Assembly: GCA_030673895.1 (NCBI GenBank)
Contig: JAUTCR010000005.1
Span: forward strand, 186,001-250,000
Direction: 5' to 3'
Source: Verrucomicrobiota bacterium JB023
Lineage (GTDB): Bacteria > Verrucomicrobiota > Verrucomicrobiia > Verrucomicrobiales > Akkermansiaceae
DNA length: 64,000 nucleotides
Part shown: piece by piece, positions 41,442 to 50,864 of the stretch
Layout of the letters: every line of letters begins with the position of its first letter
Numbering within the stretch: position 1 is the first letter of the stretch
Program-made: the position numbers and the translations under genes
Notes under the pieces: model-generated
Told to the model about the DNA's origin: nothing
Databases searched by the model: none
What the model saw: only the letters and a program-made list of their open reading frames with translations

Positions 41442-43643
41442 ATGCTTCGCTCACTCACCTTTCTTGCGCTACTCACTCTTATCGGATGCGATTGGCGCAA
41501 TGACGTTGCCTTAGAGAATCAGGCGGCTCTCGAGGCCTACGCGCTCAATCGGCAGCCTCTCCCTCCTGCCGAAGACGCTGAAGAATGGAGTGCCCGTTTT
41601 GAGCAAGACCTTAGGCTCTACACCCCTCCCCTGACCCATCTCTACGCCGAACTGCCGCCAGAGGAATTTTGGCCCGACGTTCTCGCCACCTTGGCTCAAC
41701 CTGTGAAACAAAACCAAGGCTTCGATCACGTTGAAACCAAAGCGAAGAAGATCAAGCTCTTCCACGCGCTACTGGATGAGGATCGGGAAACGGCAAATCA
41801 ACTCCTTCGCGCCCTCATCAAAAGCGACTCTCGCTCAACCTGGCAAAACGACGAGAAACTAAACGCTCTCTTCCTCCTTGGAGAGAACAAGGCGGAGGTT
41901 CAGCAATGGATCGAAAAGGAATCCAGCTATCTCCTGAAGAGCAGCGAGCCATCCACCTACTCGAAATCGGAGAAAGAAGATTGGCAAATCGCTCTTGCTG
42001 AAAACCGAATTGAGGAAGCGATTGACCTTCTTTGGAAAGAGATCCGCGAAAAGAATCTCAAAAAGGATAAAACGATTAGCCGCCTTTCAAAATTAATCGA
42101 ACTTGGCGTCCTTCTCGACAAGCCTGAGTTGGCCCAAGCCGCCGAGAAAGAACTCACTCCGTTGGCAGTCAATCCGACCAAAGGAGAGTATAGCTTCTAC
42201 TACAGTTCCTACACCTACCAGGATTGGGTTGACTACCTGGCAAGCCAAGAGCGGTGGAAAGACCTTCGCAAGCATGTCGAAAAAAATCAGGAACTCCTCG
42301 CGAAACAAGATCATCGCGATGAACCAAACACCAATCTGTTGGCTTTGGATTCTTATCTTGATTTTCAAGTTCTGGAAGAAAAGGAAGCCAAGCAAAGGCT
42401 CCTGCAGATCCTCGATCAGACGACTTTTGAAGACGTGCTTGCGATGCTCACCGCCACTCTTCCAGACCAAGAGAGCTTGGGGCTCCTGCTAGTCCGCTCG
42501 CTCATTGCAGAAGGTGAAATCGATACGGCCGTCGCCTACGCCATGAATCTCCTGGCTGATCAACCGGGCGACGACCGCTACTATGAATTACTCAAGGAGG
42601 CTGATGCCGGAACCTTCGCCTCGTTTTTGCCCAAGCTTCTCTCCTTCGACCCCTTTGAAGAACGCCCCCTCATCTGGCAGGCGGAACTCGCGCTGGAGGC
42701 CGGTAAACTGGATGAAGCGCAGAAAAAAATAGACGCCGCCATCGCCCTCGATCCTTCTGACGGTGATCAAGGCAAGAACTCCCGCATGAAGTGCTATCAT
42801 GTCCTAGCGCGTATCTTGGAGGCGAAGGGAGACGAGGAAAAAGCAGGCTTCTTTTTCGACGTCTGTGAGGCCATCCGAGAGGGCGAAGCTGCCGACGATT
42901 ACCTCTATGCCGGCCTGATTCAGGAAGCCACTCGACGTTATCGCGCGGCCTTGGGTCGCTTCAATGATGCCTACTGCTTGCAATCTCGCTTGGCACTGAC
43001 CTTGGCTCGCGAGGGAAAATTCGAGGAAGCCATTCCTCATTTTGAAAAAGCCTTTGAACTCATGCCGGTCAGCTTCGGGCCCCGCGAAAGTCACTGTCTT
43101 GGTTGCGAAGGAATCTTCAGTGATGAAAAGGTCAGACCCATCGCCGTCCGCACCCTGGAGGCCTTCATCGAAAAGAATCCGAAGAACCCCCGCGCCCCGT
43201 ATCTGCTGGGCATGGCCTTGCAGGAATCGGAAGAAACCGAACAAGCCATCGCAGCTTACCAGAAAGCACTGGAACTCGACCCCACTTACTTCAATGCGGC
43301 CGACCGGCTTTTTGACCTAATGGAAGGTCATACCGGCTACATCGAGGAGCGGCACAAGCTCATTACTCATCTGCTCGAAATCGCTCCCTATCCCGACCTG
43401 GCCTCGTTCTATGCCGCCCGCATCGATCTCAAGCAGCTCTGGAAGGATGCTTCCAATGTGGCGGACATTCCTCTCAATCTACCGCCTATCCCGAATCAGG
43501 CTCCAGAACCTCCCGAAAAAGACCAATTTTCTAACGAATTCTACTACCATTCCTACTACAATCGCCGTAATGCCTTAGACGGATGGAGTCAGACAGAACT
43601 CCTTCGCAACAACAGCCTCCTCGATCTCATTGAGAGCCTTTGA
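41442..43643 (+). CDS. TPR-repeat lipoprotein
   Basis: This 733-residue protein has a lipoprotein signal (LTFLALLTLIGC), which fixes the start at ATG 41442; a longer TTG reading would bury the signal. The body is helical with long charged stretches. Canonical TPR units occur toward the C-terminus (ALGRFNDAYCLQSRLALTLA, FEEAIPHFEKAFELMP, ETEQAIAAYQKALELDPTYF). The last 45 residues are rich in Tyr, Asn and Pro (NEFYYHSYYNRRNAL). By eye the gene uses more AAA, GAA and AT-ending codons than its neighbours. Function is unknown. The stop abuts the next start. Confidence 0.75.
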   Translation: MLRSLTFLALLTLIGCDWRNDVALENQAALEAYALNRQPLPPAEDAEEWSARFEQDLRLYTPPLTHLYAELPPEEFWPDVLATLAQPVKQNQGFDHVETKAKKIKLFHALLDEDRETANQLLRALIKSDSRSTWQNDEKLNALFLLGENKAEVQQWIEKESSYLLKSSEPSTYSKSEKEDWQIALAENRIEEAIDLLWKEIREKNLKKDKTISRLSKLIELGVLLDKPELAQAAEKELTPLAVNPTKGEYSFYYSSYTYQDWVDYLASQERWKDLRKHVEKNQELLAKQDHRDEPNTNLLALDSYLDFQVLEEKEAKQRLLQILDQTTFEDVLAMLTATLPDQESLGLLLVRSLIAEGEIDTAVAYAMNLLADQPGDDRYYELLKEADAGTFASFLPKLLSFDPFEERPLIWQAELALEAGKLDEAQKKIDAAIALDPSDGDQGKNSRMKCYHVLARILEAKGDEEKAGFFFDVCEAIREGEAADDYLYAGLIQEATRRYRAALGRFNDAYCLQSRLALTLAREGKFEEAIPHFEKAFELMPVSFGPRESHCLGCEGIFSDEKVRPIAVRTLEAFIEKNPKNPRAPYLLGMALQESEETEQAIAAYQKALELDPTYFNAADRLFDLMEGHTGYIEERHKLITHLLEIAPYPDLASFYAARIDLKQLWKDASNVADIPLNLPPIPNQAPEPPEKDQFSNEFYYHSYYNRRNALDGWSQTELLRNNSLLDLIESL

Positions 43644-43648
43644 GCAAA

Positions 43649-44635
43649 ATGACCACCTTCCGCCTCTCCATGAAATTTGCCTCCACCCTTTTGCCAGCGT
43701 TTCTCTTCGCCCTGCCAGGCCAAGCTGCTCCGCAGATTGAGGAAACGCCGGATATCATCACGCTCTCTCTTGGCGAAGTTGAGGTCCTTGTCTATCACAA
43801 GGCCGAGTGGGAAGCCCCTGCCGCTGCCGGCGAGGTCTATGATCGGAGCGCCTTCATCGGCCCGATCCGTAATTCGCGAGGACACGTTGTCACCGATACC
43901 CACCCTCCCGATCATTGGCACCACATGGGCCTGTGGCATCCTTGGACTCATACCGTCATCAATGGCACACGGACCGACTTCTGGAACCTGAAGAAGAAAG
44001 AAGGAACCGTCCGCTACGTTGAAACCCTCGACTTGTTAGAAGAATCGGCAGACGGTGGGGCAGGATTCATCGTTCGGCAAGATCACGTGATGTTCCAGCC
44101 CGAGGAGAAAGTTGCAGTGGAAGAGACCCTCGAAGTGATCCTCCACGATAGTGATGAACCCCACGTCATCGACTACGTCTGGAAGCAGATCCCCAAGGTG
44201 GACATGGAACTCCCACCTCACCTCTATGGAGGCGGCCTCGGATTCCGTGGCCGACGGGACTGGACCGAAGGTAAGATTACGGTCCTCACCTCGGAAGGAA
44301 AGACACGCGAAGATGGGCACGCCACGCGCGCACGATGGATTCGATATACCGGTCTGGACGATTCCGGCCAGAATACCTCGGTCGTGCTCATGAACGCGCC
44401 CACAAATCACGATCATCCTCAACGGATGCGCGTCCATCCGAAGGAACCCTTCTTCAATTATGCTCCGACCCAGGAGCATCCATGGAAACTAGAGACAGAC
44501 GTCCCCGTTTCCATGGCTTACCGCATCCTCATCTATGCCGGTAAGCCAACGCCTGAGACTCTTGAAGAACAGTGGAGCGCCTATCTGGCAGCGTCTCCAG
44601 CCGTTTCCCAAGAGTCCTCTGAGGAAGGCTCGTGA
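43649..44635 (+). CDS. DUF6807/PmoA-like exported protein
   Basis: The 328-residue protein begins with a signal peptide (FASTLLPAFLFALPGQAA). It has the family signature THPPDHWHHMGLWHPWTH near residue 90, then GGGLGFRGRRDWTEGKI and VLMNAPTNHDHPQRMRVHP. Proteins of this family are widespread in Planctomycetota and Verrucomicrobiota sugar-catabolic loci and were misnamed after a methane oxygenase gene. Their activity is not defined. The start could be the ATG at 43649 or 43670; the TTG at 43640 overlaps the preceding stop. It ends 5 bases from the stop of the convergent GH63 gene. Confidence 0.82.
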   Translation: MTTFRLSMKFASTLLPAFLFALPGQAAPQIEETPDIITLSLGEVEVLVYHKAEWEAPAAAGEVYDRSAFIGPIRNSRGHVVTDTHPPDHWHHMGLWHPWTHTVINGTRTDFWNLKKKEGTVRYVETLDLLEESADGGAGFIVRQDHVMFQPEEKVAVEETLEVILHDSDEPHVIDYVWKQIPKVDMELPPHLYGGGLGFRGRRDWTEGKITVLTSEGKTREDGHATRARWIRYTGLDDSGQNTSVVLMNAPTNHDHPQRMRVHPKEPFFNYAPTQEHPWKLETDVPVSMAYRILIYAGKPTPETLEEQWSAYLAASPAVSQESSEEGS

Positions 44636-44640
44636 AGAAC

Positions 44641-47322
44641 CTAACAGTCGTTCAGTTTCTCCTTACAATCCCGGATAAGACGAACGACCAAAGCCGTCCA
44701 TCCTGTCTGGTGGGAAGCGCCCAGCCCTTCCCCCGTCTCTCCGTGGAAGTATTCGTGGAAGAGTAGGAGCCCCTGCCAGTCCTCTCGATCGGAATATCGC
44801 TTGGCCTCACCGAAGCAAGGGCGATAGCCTTCTTCATTTGGCACAAAAAGCGAAATGAGTCGCTCGCTCAAGTCCTTGGCCACCTGCTTGAGGGTCTTCT
44901 TTTCCCCGGACCCCGTGGGGTATTCGACTTGGTAATCATCGCCAAAGAAGTGGTGATAGCGAAGCAAGGCTTCGATGATGAGATAGTTGGTGGGGAACCA
45001 GATGGGGCCACGCCAATTGGAGTTTCCACCAAACATTCCCGTATCCGACTCTCCTGGCGTGTAGGATACGACGTTCTTCTTGCCTCCATGCGTGAAAACG
45101 AAGGGCTTCTCCGCATGAGCTTTGCTGAGCGAGCGGATGCCGTGTTGCGCCAAAAATTCTCCTTCGTCAAAGAGACGCACCAGCGTCTTCTCCAGCCGCT
45201 CCAGAGTAGGTAGCGACAGCATGCAACGCCCCTCGCCATCGATGCGAGAGAAGTTGATGTACTTCATCACCTCCGGGTTGTTCATCAGATACCAATCCAT
45301 GCGTTTGCGGAAGCCCGGCAAGGCATCCAAGGTCTCCTGCCGGATCACGGTGGTGGCGATCAGCGGAAGAAGACCAACCAATGAGCGAATCTTCATCGGC
45401 ATTGGCTTCTCCCGATTCATCTTCAACTGGTCGTAGTAGAAGCCATCTTCTTCGTCCCATAGCCCATCGCCGCCCAGCGTATTGATGGCCTCAGTGATCT
45501 CGATGAAGTGCTCGAGAAACTTTGATGCAATGTCTTCGTAAGGGGGCCGCTCTTGCGCGAGCTCCAAGGCCATGGACAACATCAGAAGACAATAGGACCC
45601 CATCCAAGCGGTCCCGTCGGCCTGATGGAGAATCGCTCCGTCCGGCAGCTCATGGGAGCGGTCGAATACCCCGATGTTATCCAACCCAAGAAATCCACCT
45701 CCAAAGACATGGCGGCCCTCAACGTCCTTCCGGTTGACCCACCAAGTGAAGTTGATGAGCAGCTTCTGAAAACAACGCTCGAGGAAATCGAGATCCCTCT
45801 CGCCCCGCTTGCCCGTCAGCTTGTAAACCCGCCAAACGGCCCACGCGTGGACCGGTGGATTGACGTCGGAGAAGTTCCATTCGTAGGCAGGAAGCTGCCC
45901 ATTGGGGTGCATGTACCATTCCCGTAGTAGAAGAAGAAGCTGCCGCTTGGCAAAGTCAGGATCCGTCACGGCCATGGGGATCATGTGAAAGGCCGTGTCC
46001 CAGGCTGCGAACCAAGGGTACTCCCACTTATCCGGCATGGAGAGGATGTCGCGGGCAAAGAAGTGCTGCCAATCCGAGTTCCGCCCCCAATTTCTTTCCT
46101 GAGGTGGCGGTGGCCCATCGGCGTCCCCCCTCAGCCAATCATCAATGACATAGTAGTAAAATTGCTTGGTCCACAGGAGGCCTGCATGTCCCTGACGCAC
46201 GATGAGCCGCTCATCAGCGGTAAGATTATCAGGAGTCACCTCCTCGTAAAACTCATCGGCCTCCGCGCATCGCTCATCGAACACCTCCCGCCAGCCCTCA
46301 AGCTCTTGTCGGCCATTGTCCTCATCCACCGCATGGAGACGGCAGACCACCTCCCGCGTCTCTCCCGCCGGAATCTCAAATACAAAGTGAGGTGCAGCCT
46401 TTGTCCCTCGTTGCTCTGGAGACACGGCGAGCTTGCGATCCTCCACGACGTATCGGTGAAAGGCCTCTTTCGTGTACTTCGTCGGTCCCTTGGTTCGAAA
46501 GACCTTTGGGTAATTCGTTTCGTTCTCCGTAAAGAGCCATTCCTTCGGCTCCTCCCCTTCTGCCGTTTCGGCATAGAAGTAGTAGTCGCCCAAATTCACT
46601 TGGGAGGCGAGAAGTCGCTTCCCTTGTCGCTCAATGAAGGGCGTGCCGGAGAGTTCCTCCCGGCGGTCTCCCCACCGCCAGAAATTCCGGAACCAGAGCT
46701 GGGGCAGAACGTGGATGGTGGAGGACTCCGGCCCCACATTGGTCACCGTGATCTTCCAGAAAATATCTTCTGGCGAACGTTTGGCGACCTCTTGGGTGAC
46801 ATCGAAGTAGCGGCCTTCATCAAACACGCCCAAATCCGCAAGCTCCAGCTCGCCTTGGTCACGCCCTCGATGCCGGTTCCCGTCACGAACGCCGATGTAG
46901 GGAAACTCACATTGGGGGTATTTGTAGAGCGCCTTGGTGTAGCTATACGTCGGCGTGGCATCCAGGTAATAGTAGCACTCCTTCACATCCTCCCCATGGT
47001 TTCCTTCCGGACCCGCAAGCCCGTAGAGCCTTTCCTTCAGGATGGCATCCTTGCCATTCCACAAGGCTGGAGCGAAGCAGAGACGGCATTGCCGGTCACT
47101 CCACCCTTGGAGACCGTCCTCTCCCCATCGGTAAGCCCGGCGCCGGGATTCGTCATGAGTCAGCGCGTTCCAGCTGTCCCCGTTGGCAGAATAGTCTTCC
47201 CTTACCGTTCCCCATTGCCTTTCGCTGAGGTAGGGCCCCCACCGCTTCCAATTTTTTTCGCGCTTGTCACTCTCCGTGAGCCTTTCCTTTTCAACCGACA
47301 TTGCCTTCTGGGGAAGCATCAT
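44641..47322 (-). CDS. GH63-like alpha-glucosidase (MGH1-type), 893 residues
   Basis: The full-length protein fits the bacterial branch of glycoside hydrolase family 63, related to eukaryotic processing alpha-glucosidase I. It has an N-terminal beta-sandwich region (CFAPALWNGKDAILKERLYG, GPEGNHGEDVKECYYYLD) and an (alpha/alpha)6 barrel with DKWEYPWFAAWDTAFHMIPM, LPAYEWNFSDVNPPVHAWA, GFLGLDNIGVFDRSHELPDG and GGNSNWRGPIWFPTNYLIIE. The Asp and Glu residues in these blocks are candidate catalytic acids and bases. There is no signal peptide, so it is probably cytoplasmic and acts on a small glucoside. An AGAAGG Shine-Dalgarno precedes ATG 47301, which may be the true start instead of ATG 47322. 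Confidence 0.87.
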   Translation of the reverse strand: MMLPQKAMSVEKERLTESDKREKNWKRWGPYLSERQWGTVREDYSANGDSWNALTHDESRRRAYRWGEDGLQGWSDRQCRLCFAPALWNGKDAILKERLYGLAGPEGNHGEDVKECYYYLDATPTYSYTKALYKYPQCEFPYIGVRDGNRHRGRDQGELELADLGVFDEGRYFDVTQEVAKRSPEDIFWKITVTNVGPESSTIHVLPQLWFRNFWRWGDRREELSGTPFIERQGKRLLASQVNLGDYYFYAETAEGEEPKEWLFTENETNYPKVFRTKGPTKYTKEAFHRYVVEDRKLAVSPEQRGTKAAPHFVFEIPAGETREVVCRLHAVDEDNGRQELEGWREVFDERCAEADEFYEEVTPDNLTADERLIVRQGHAGLLWTKQFYYYVIDDWLRGDADGPPPPQERNWGRNSDWQHFFARDILSMPDKWEYPWFAAWDTAFHMIPMAVTDPDFAKRQLLLLLREWYMHPNGQLPAYEWNFSDVNPPVHAWAVWRVYKLTGKRGERDLDFLERCFQKLLINFTWWVNRKDVEGRHVFGGGFLGLDNIGVFDRSHELPDGAILHQADGTAWMGSYCLLMLSMALELAQERPPYEDIASKFLEHFIEITEAINTLGGDGLWDEEDGFYYDQLKMNREKPMPMKIRSLVGLLPLIATTVIRQETLDALPGFRKRMDWYLMNNPEVMKYINFSRIDGEGRCMLSLPTLERLEKTLVRLFDEGEFLAQHGIRSLSKAHAEKPFVFTHGGKKNVVSYTPGESDTGMFGGNSNWRGPIWFPTNYLIIEALLRYHHFFGDDYQVEYPTGSGEKKTLKQVAKDLSERLISLFVPNEEGYRPCFGEAKRYSDREDWQGLLLFHEYFHGETGEGLGASHQTGWTALVVRLIRDCKEKLNDC

Positions 47323-47541
47323 TCATGCGAGAAGAAATGCAAATTCACAACACGTCGCTACAGGCTCGCAATTCTTCCCCAATTGACCTCCCGAGTCCGA
47401 AAGGACGCACCCAAGCAACCATAACCAGTCCGGTGTGAACCAAGCGATTGACGAAGAGGAAAAAACGACCGCCACGAGAAATTCGTCGAGCGTGCGGCAA
47501 GGGCGAACCAAAAGGTAACCAGCCAGAGAAAGAAGAGAAAG

Positions 47542-47613
47542 TAGCCCCACTAGGACTCGAACCTAGAAATACTGAACCAAAATCAGGTGTGTTGCCAATT
47601 ACACTATGGGGCT
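47542..47613 (-). tRNA. tRNA-Gln (anticodon TTG)
   Basis: Read on the minus strand, the 7-bp acceptor stem AGCCCCA/TGGGGCT closes a normal cloverleaf. The D-arm contains AATTGG, the anticodon loop is TTTTGGT (anticodon TTG, preceded by T33 and followed by G37), and the T-arm is CTAGG-TTCGAGT-CCTAG. The outermost anticodon stem pair is mismatched. The discriminator is A, and CCA is not encoded. It stands alone between the GH63 gene and the TIM-barrel gene. Confidence 0.93.
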
Positions 47614-47784
47614 CTTGAAAAAGAGTTCCGAGGCGACTCTCGTCGCGCGGGGCGGATGGAAATACCTGATTTCCGGAGAGTTTCAACCCCGAAATTGATC
47701 ACTTTTTGCGGATTTCTGTCACCACGTCCCCGCTTCCGCAAAAAACTTGCCAAGAACCACCAATTTGACTCGTATCCCTCGCTC

Positions 47785-48720
47785 ATGGAACGTCGCCAGT
47801 TTCTTCATACCGCCCTCGCCGGAGGCTCGCTCATCGCCGCTTCTGGAATCGCCAATGCTCAAGAGGCTGAAAAAGCCCAACTCAAAGAGGACGAGCTGTT
47901 TGGCAAAAAGTTCAAAATGAAATACGCCCCGCACGCCGGGCACTTCAAAAATCACGCGGGTGCCGATTATTTCGATCAGATGAAGTTCGCTTCCGAGGTT
48001 GGATTCACCGCATGGGAAGACAATTTCCTCGGTCGCAAACCGCCGGAATTCCAAGAGAAAGTGGGTAAAACCCTCGCGGATTTGGGCATGACGATGGGGG
48101 TCTTCGTCGCGCAATACCCCACCAAGGAGGCTTGTTTTGCCAATCCCACCCAGCAGCAGAAGGACGAAGTCCTGCAGCGCATCAAGGACTCCCTCGAGGT
48201 GGCCAAGCGGGTCAACTGCACCTGGATGACGGTCGTTCCCGGCAACTTCGTCAACAACCTCGAGTTCAGCTACCAGACCGCCAACGCCATCGACCTGCTC
48301 CGCCGCTGCGCCGAGATTCTGGAACCCGAAGGCAAGGTCATGGTTCTCGAGCCTCTCAACCCATGGACTAATCACGCGGGCTGCTTCCTCGCCAAGATTC
48401 CCCACGCCTATGAGATTTGCCGGGGAGTGAACTCTCCTTCCTGCAAAATTCTCAACGACCTCTATCACCAGCAGATTGCGGAAGGGAACCTCATCGACAA
48501 CTACAAGCTCGCGAAGTCGGAAATTGCCTACATCCAGACTGGGGACAATCCCGGCCGCAAGGAACCGGGCACGGGCGAAATCAACTACCGCAACATCTTC
48601 AAGTACCTCCACGAGGACGGCTATGATGGCGTCATCGGGATGGAGCACGGCATCTCCCAGGGAGGCAAGGAAGGCGAGCTCAAGCTCATCAAGGCCTACC
48701 GCGATGCCGACAACTTCTAA
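47785..48720 (+). CDS. Tat-exported hydroxypyruvate-isomerase-like TIM-barrel protein
   Basis: The 311-residue protein starts with a Tat signal (MERRQFLHTALAGGSLIAAS) and continues as an AP-endonuclease-2/xylose-isomerase-like barrel: FASEVGFTAWEDNFLGRKP, TWMTVVPGNFVNNLE, LEPLNPWTNHAGCFL, SCKILNDLYHQQIAEGNL, YIQTGDNPGRKEPGTGEINY and GVIGMEHGISQGG. The Glu, Asp and His residues in these strands fit a metal site as in hydroxypyruvate isomerases. Exported members are abundant in Planctomycetota and Verrucomicrobiota and likely act on sugars or sugar derivatives outside the cytoplasm. The ATG at 47785 is fixed by the Tat motif. Confidence 0.87.
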   Translation: MERRQFLHTALAGGSLIAASGIANAQEAEKAQLKEDELFGKKFKMKYAPHAGHFKNHAGADYFDQMKFASEVGFTAWEDNFLGRKPPEFQEKVGKTLADLGMTMGVFVAQYPTKEACFANPTQQQKDEVLQRIKDSLEVAKRVNCTWMTVVPGNFVNNLEFSYQTANAIDLLRRCAEILEPEGKVMVLEPLNPWTNHAGCFLAKIPHAYEICRGVNSPSCKILNDLYHQQIAEGNLIDNYKLAKSEIAYIQTGDNPGRKEPGTGEINYRNIFKYLHEDGYDGVIGMEHGISQGGKEGELKLIKAYRDADNF

Positions 48721-48761
48721 ATTGCCCGCCCGGACAATGGCCTGACACACCTGCCATTCTC

Positions 48762-48791
48762 AAACCGCGACCACCCCGGTCGCGGTTTTTT
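48762..48791 (+). terminator. Rho-independent terminator after the TIM-barrel gene
   Basis: A perfect 8-bp stem CCGCGACC/GGTCGCGG (48765-48772 with 48778-48785) with loop ACCCC is flanked by AAA and TTTTTT, so it could act in both directions. It lies 41 bases after the stop. Confidence 0.92.
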
Positions 48792-48882
48792 ATTGCCCTC
48801 CCTCGCCACACCTTGTCCCGCCGGGACAAGGTCGCAATCCTCCCTTGCCCTTCCCTTCGATTTCTTTGCAGACTTCGTCGCA

Positions 48883-49518
48883 ATGAAAATCCTCCTCACA
48901 CTCTCGATCCTCGCTCTTCTCCTCACCTCCTGTTCGACGGCCTACTACGCGGCGATGGACAAGCTGGGTTACGAGAAGCGTCACATCCTCGTCGATCGGG
49001 TAAAGAATGCGAAAGAATCCCAGATTGATGCCAAGGAGCAGTTCGCCTCCGCACTGGACGAATTCATCGCCGTCACCAACTACCAGGGTGGCGAGCTTGA
49101 GAAGGTCTATCGCCGAATCGACTCCTCCTACAAAAAGTCCGTTGATCGCGCCAACGACGTCAAAGGCCGCAACGATGCCGTCGAACGAACCGGCAAAGCG
49201 CTCTTCAAGGAATGGAATCGTGAAATCAAGCAATTCACCGACCCCGAGCTGGCGGCAGCATCCCGGCAACAATACGTCGCTGCCGAGGAGCGCTATGAGG
49301 AGCTTCTTGTCGCCATGCGCTCGGCCGAGGCCAAGCTCGACCCCGTCTTGAAGACCTTCAACGACCAGACTCTATTCCTCAAACACAACCTCAACGCTAA
49401 GGCAATCAACGCACTCGAATCCCAGGTCACCCAGGTCAAAATCGACGTGAACCGGCTCATCCGCGACATGGAACGCTCTATTGCTGAAGCCGACCGCTTC
49501 ATCAGCCAGATGCGCTGA
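48883..49518 (+). CDS. DUF2959-family lipoprotein
   Basis: This 211-residue protein has a lipoprotein signal (LTLSILALLLTSC), which fixes the ATG at 48883. The helical DUF2959 domain follows: AAMDKLGYEKRHILVDRVKN, AKESQIDAKEQFASALDEF, ALFKEWNREIKQFTD and VKIDVNRLIRDMERSIAEAD. The family is predicted to form coiled coils in the periplasm or outer membrane; no activity is known. It is flanked by terminators at 48762 and 49558 and is therefore monocistronic. Confidence 0.87.
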   Translation: MKILLTLSILALLLTSCSTAYYAAMDKLGYEKRHILVDRVKNAKESQIDAKEQFASALDEFIAVTNYQGGELEKVYRRIDSSYKKSVDRANDVKGRNDAVERTGKALFKEWNREIKQFTDPELAAASRQQYVAAEERYEELLVAMRSAEAKLDPVLKTFNDQTLFLKHNLNAKAINALESQVTQVKIDVNRLIRDMERSIAEADRFISQMR

Positions 49519-49557
49519 CCCTTGACCGAGCCCGTTGGGTATTCACCTTCTCGAATC

Positions 49558-49590
49558 AATCCGGCCTTCATCCAGAAAGCCGGATTTTTT
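49558..49590 (+). terminator. Rho-independent terminator after the DUF2959 gene
   Basis: The stem AATCCGGC/GCCGGATT (49558-49565 with 49579-49586), 8 bp, has a 13-base loop followed by TTTT. Confidence 0.87.
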
Positions 49591-49708
49591 GTGCTCGGGA
49601 CGAGCCTGCCAAGAGGGGTGCACGATAGACCATGGTTTCTGTGTGCAAGGGTCATCACCGAGCTTGAAAGAGATCCGCGATCGCCGTCATTGGCGTTTTC
49701 CCACGTCA

Positions 49709-50863
49709 TCACTCTGCCGACCTTGCAGATGCACGGGCGCGCAATTGGCGGCCCAGCTCCTCCGCTTGCTCTTCCGTAAGGCCGAGATGCCTCGCGTATT
49801 CCCGCCAACGACCCTCACCCCACGCATCAGTAGAATGCTCATTAGGATCGAGCAACAAGAGATAGTCTAACCGTTGCTCTTCGGTGGGAGCCGCATCCAG
49901 AATCTCTTTCCAAGACCGACTCGCTTCCAAGACCTCCTTTAGATGCTCGCGCGGTATCTGCTCGGTCACTTGAAGAGCGAGTTCCATGGTCTCCTGCTGC
50001 CCCCACTCTTGCGCGAATTCTCTTAGAAGTCCTCCCCAACGCATGATCTCTCCCTGAGCCAATCGCGCCGTCACATGTTCCAATGCCGCTTGAGGCTCCT
50101 GCCGCGCCCAGCCCTGCAAAAGGTTAACAGAGAGATGGCGACCGTGGGTATCGATTCGCTCCAATTCGGGAGCCAAGCGAAATAGCTCTTCGTAATCAAA
50201 ATCCTCCGGCAATCGCAAGTTCATATACATTCCTCCTCCCCATCCGTTTTCTTCGATCGTGGACTGGTAAGGCAGTCGATTGAGAAGATTAGCAAATTCA
50301 GTCGGATTCTCCTTAGCCACTTTAGTCAGGGCCGCATCCCAATGCTCGGCATCGAAATCGGCCAAAGCGCGGATGGTTACACGCTCAATCTCACAGTAGA
50401 GGCGAAGGGCTTGGAGAGAATCCGCTGCTCCCAAGTCCAGTTTCCCCAATTGATCGACGACTGCGAGCAAGGCCGCCTCGCGCCGTTTGTCATCTTCTTG
50501 CCCCCGAGCCCAGGCAATGCAGCCATCCTGATTGCGCTGCAACCATTCACCGACAACCGTCTGAAACCGAACAGCCTGCTCAGAACCCATCCCGCCCCAC
50601 ATATCATCTAATAGAGCCTCCAAGGCGCTGACTAACTCATCATCGGTCAAGTCCTGTGCAACCTCGGCCACATCTCCCTTAGCGAAGCGCAAGAGCCACC
50701 GCTCGGAATTGATATGAGCAGATTGTTGACTCCTTGCCTGACCGGGGTGTCGATCGCTCTTGCGCGGAACGACCTCCACGAGTTGTTCGTCATTCGACTT
50801 CAGGGACCACCCCAAAAGAAAAGAGACAAGGACAACGCCAACACCAAATACTTCCGCTCTCAT
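49709..50863 (-). CDS. Membrane-anchored helical protein, tandem paralogue 2
   Basis: The 384-residue protein has an N-terminal anchor (MRAEVFGVGVVLVSFLLGW). It shares a clear block with the upstream gene: AEVAQDLTDDELVSALEALL, DDMWGGMGSEQAVRFQTVVG, EWLQRNQDGCIAWARGQEDD and KRREAALLAVVDQLGKLD. The remainder is helical with TPR/HEAT-like units (GWARQEPQAALEHVTARLAQ), loosely like the 'WA..DP' repeats of the 7556-8923 protein. The C-terminus is less similar between the two paralogues. The ATG at 50863 lies one base after the paralogue's stop. Function is unknown. Confidence 0.72.
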   Translation of the reverse strand: MRAEVFGVGVVLVSFLLGWSLKSNDEQLVEVVPRKSDRHPGQARSQQSAHINSERWLLRFAKGDVAEVAQDLTDDELVSALEALLDDMWGGMGSEQAVRFQTVVGEWLQRNQDGCIAWARGQEDDKRREAALLAVVDQLGKLDLGAADSLQALRLYCEIERVTIRALADFDAEHWDAALTKVAKENPTEFANLLNRLPYQSTIEENGWGGGMYMNLRLPEDFDYEELFRLAPELERIDTHGRHLSVNLLQGWARQEPQAALEHVTARLAQGEIMRWGGLLREFAQEWGQQETMELALQVTEQIPREHLKEVLEASRSWKEILDAAPTEEQRLDYLLLLDPNEHSTDAWGEGRWREYARHLGLTEEQAEELGRQLRARASARSAE

Positions 50864-50864
50864 T

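Noticed and set aside
45985-47424. 479-codon plus-strand open frame opposite the GH63 gene
   Set aside because: The GH63 sequence on the other strand is convincing over its full length; the plus-strand frame has no family features.
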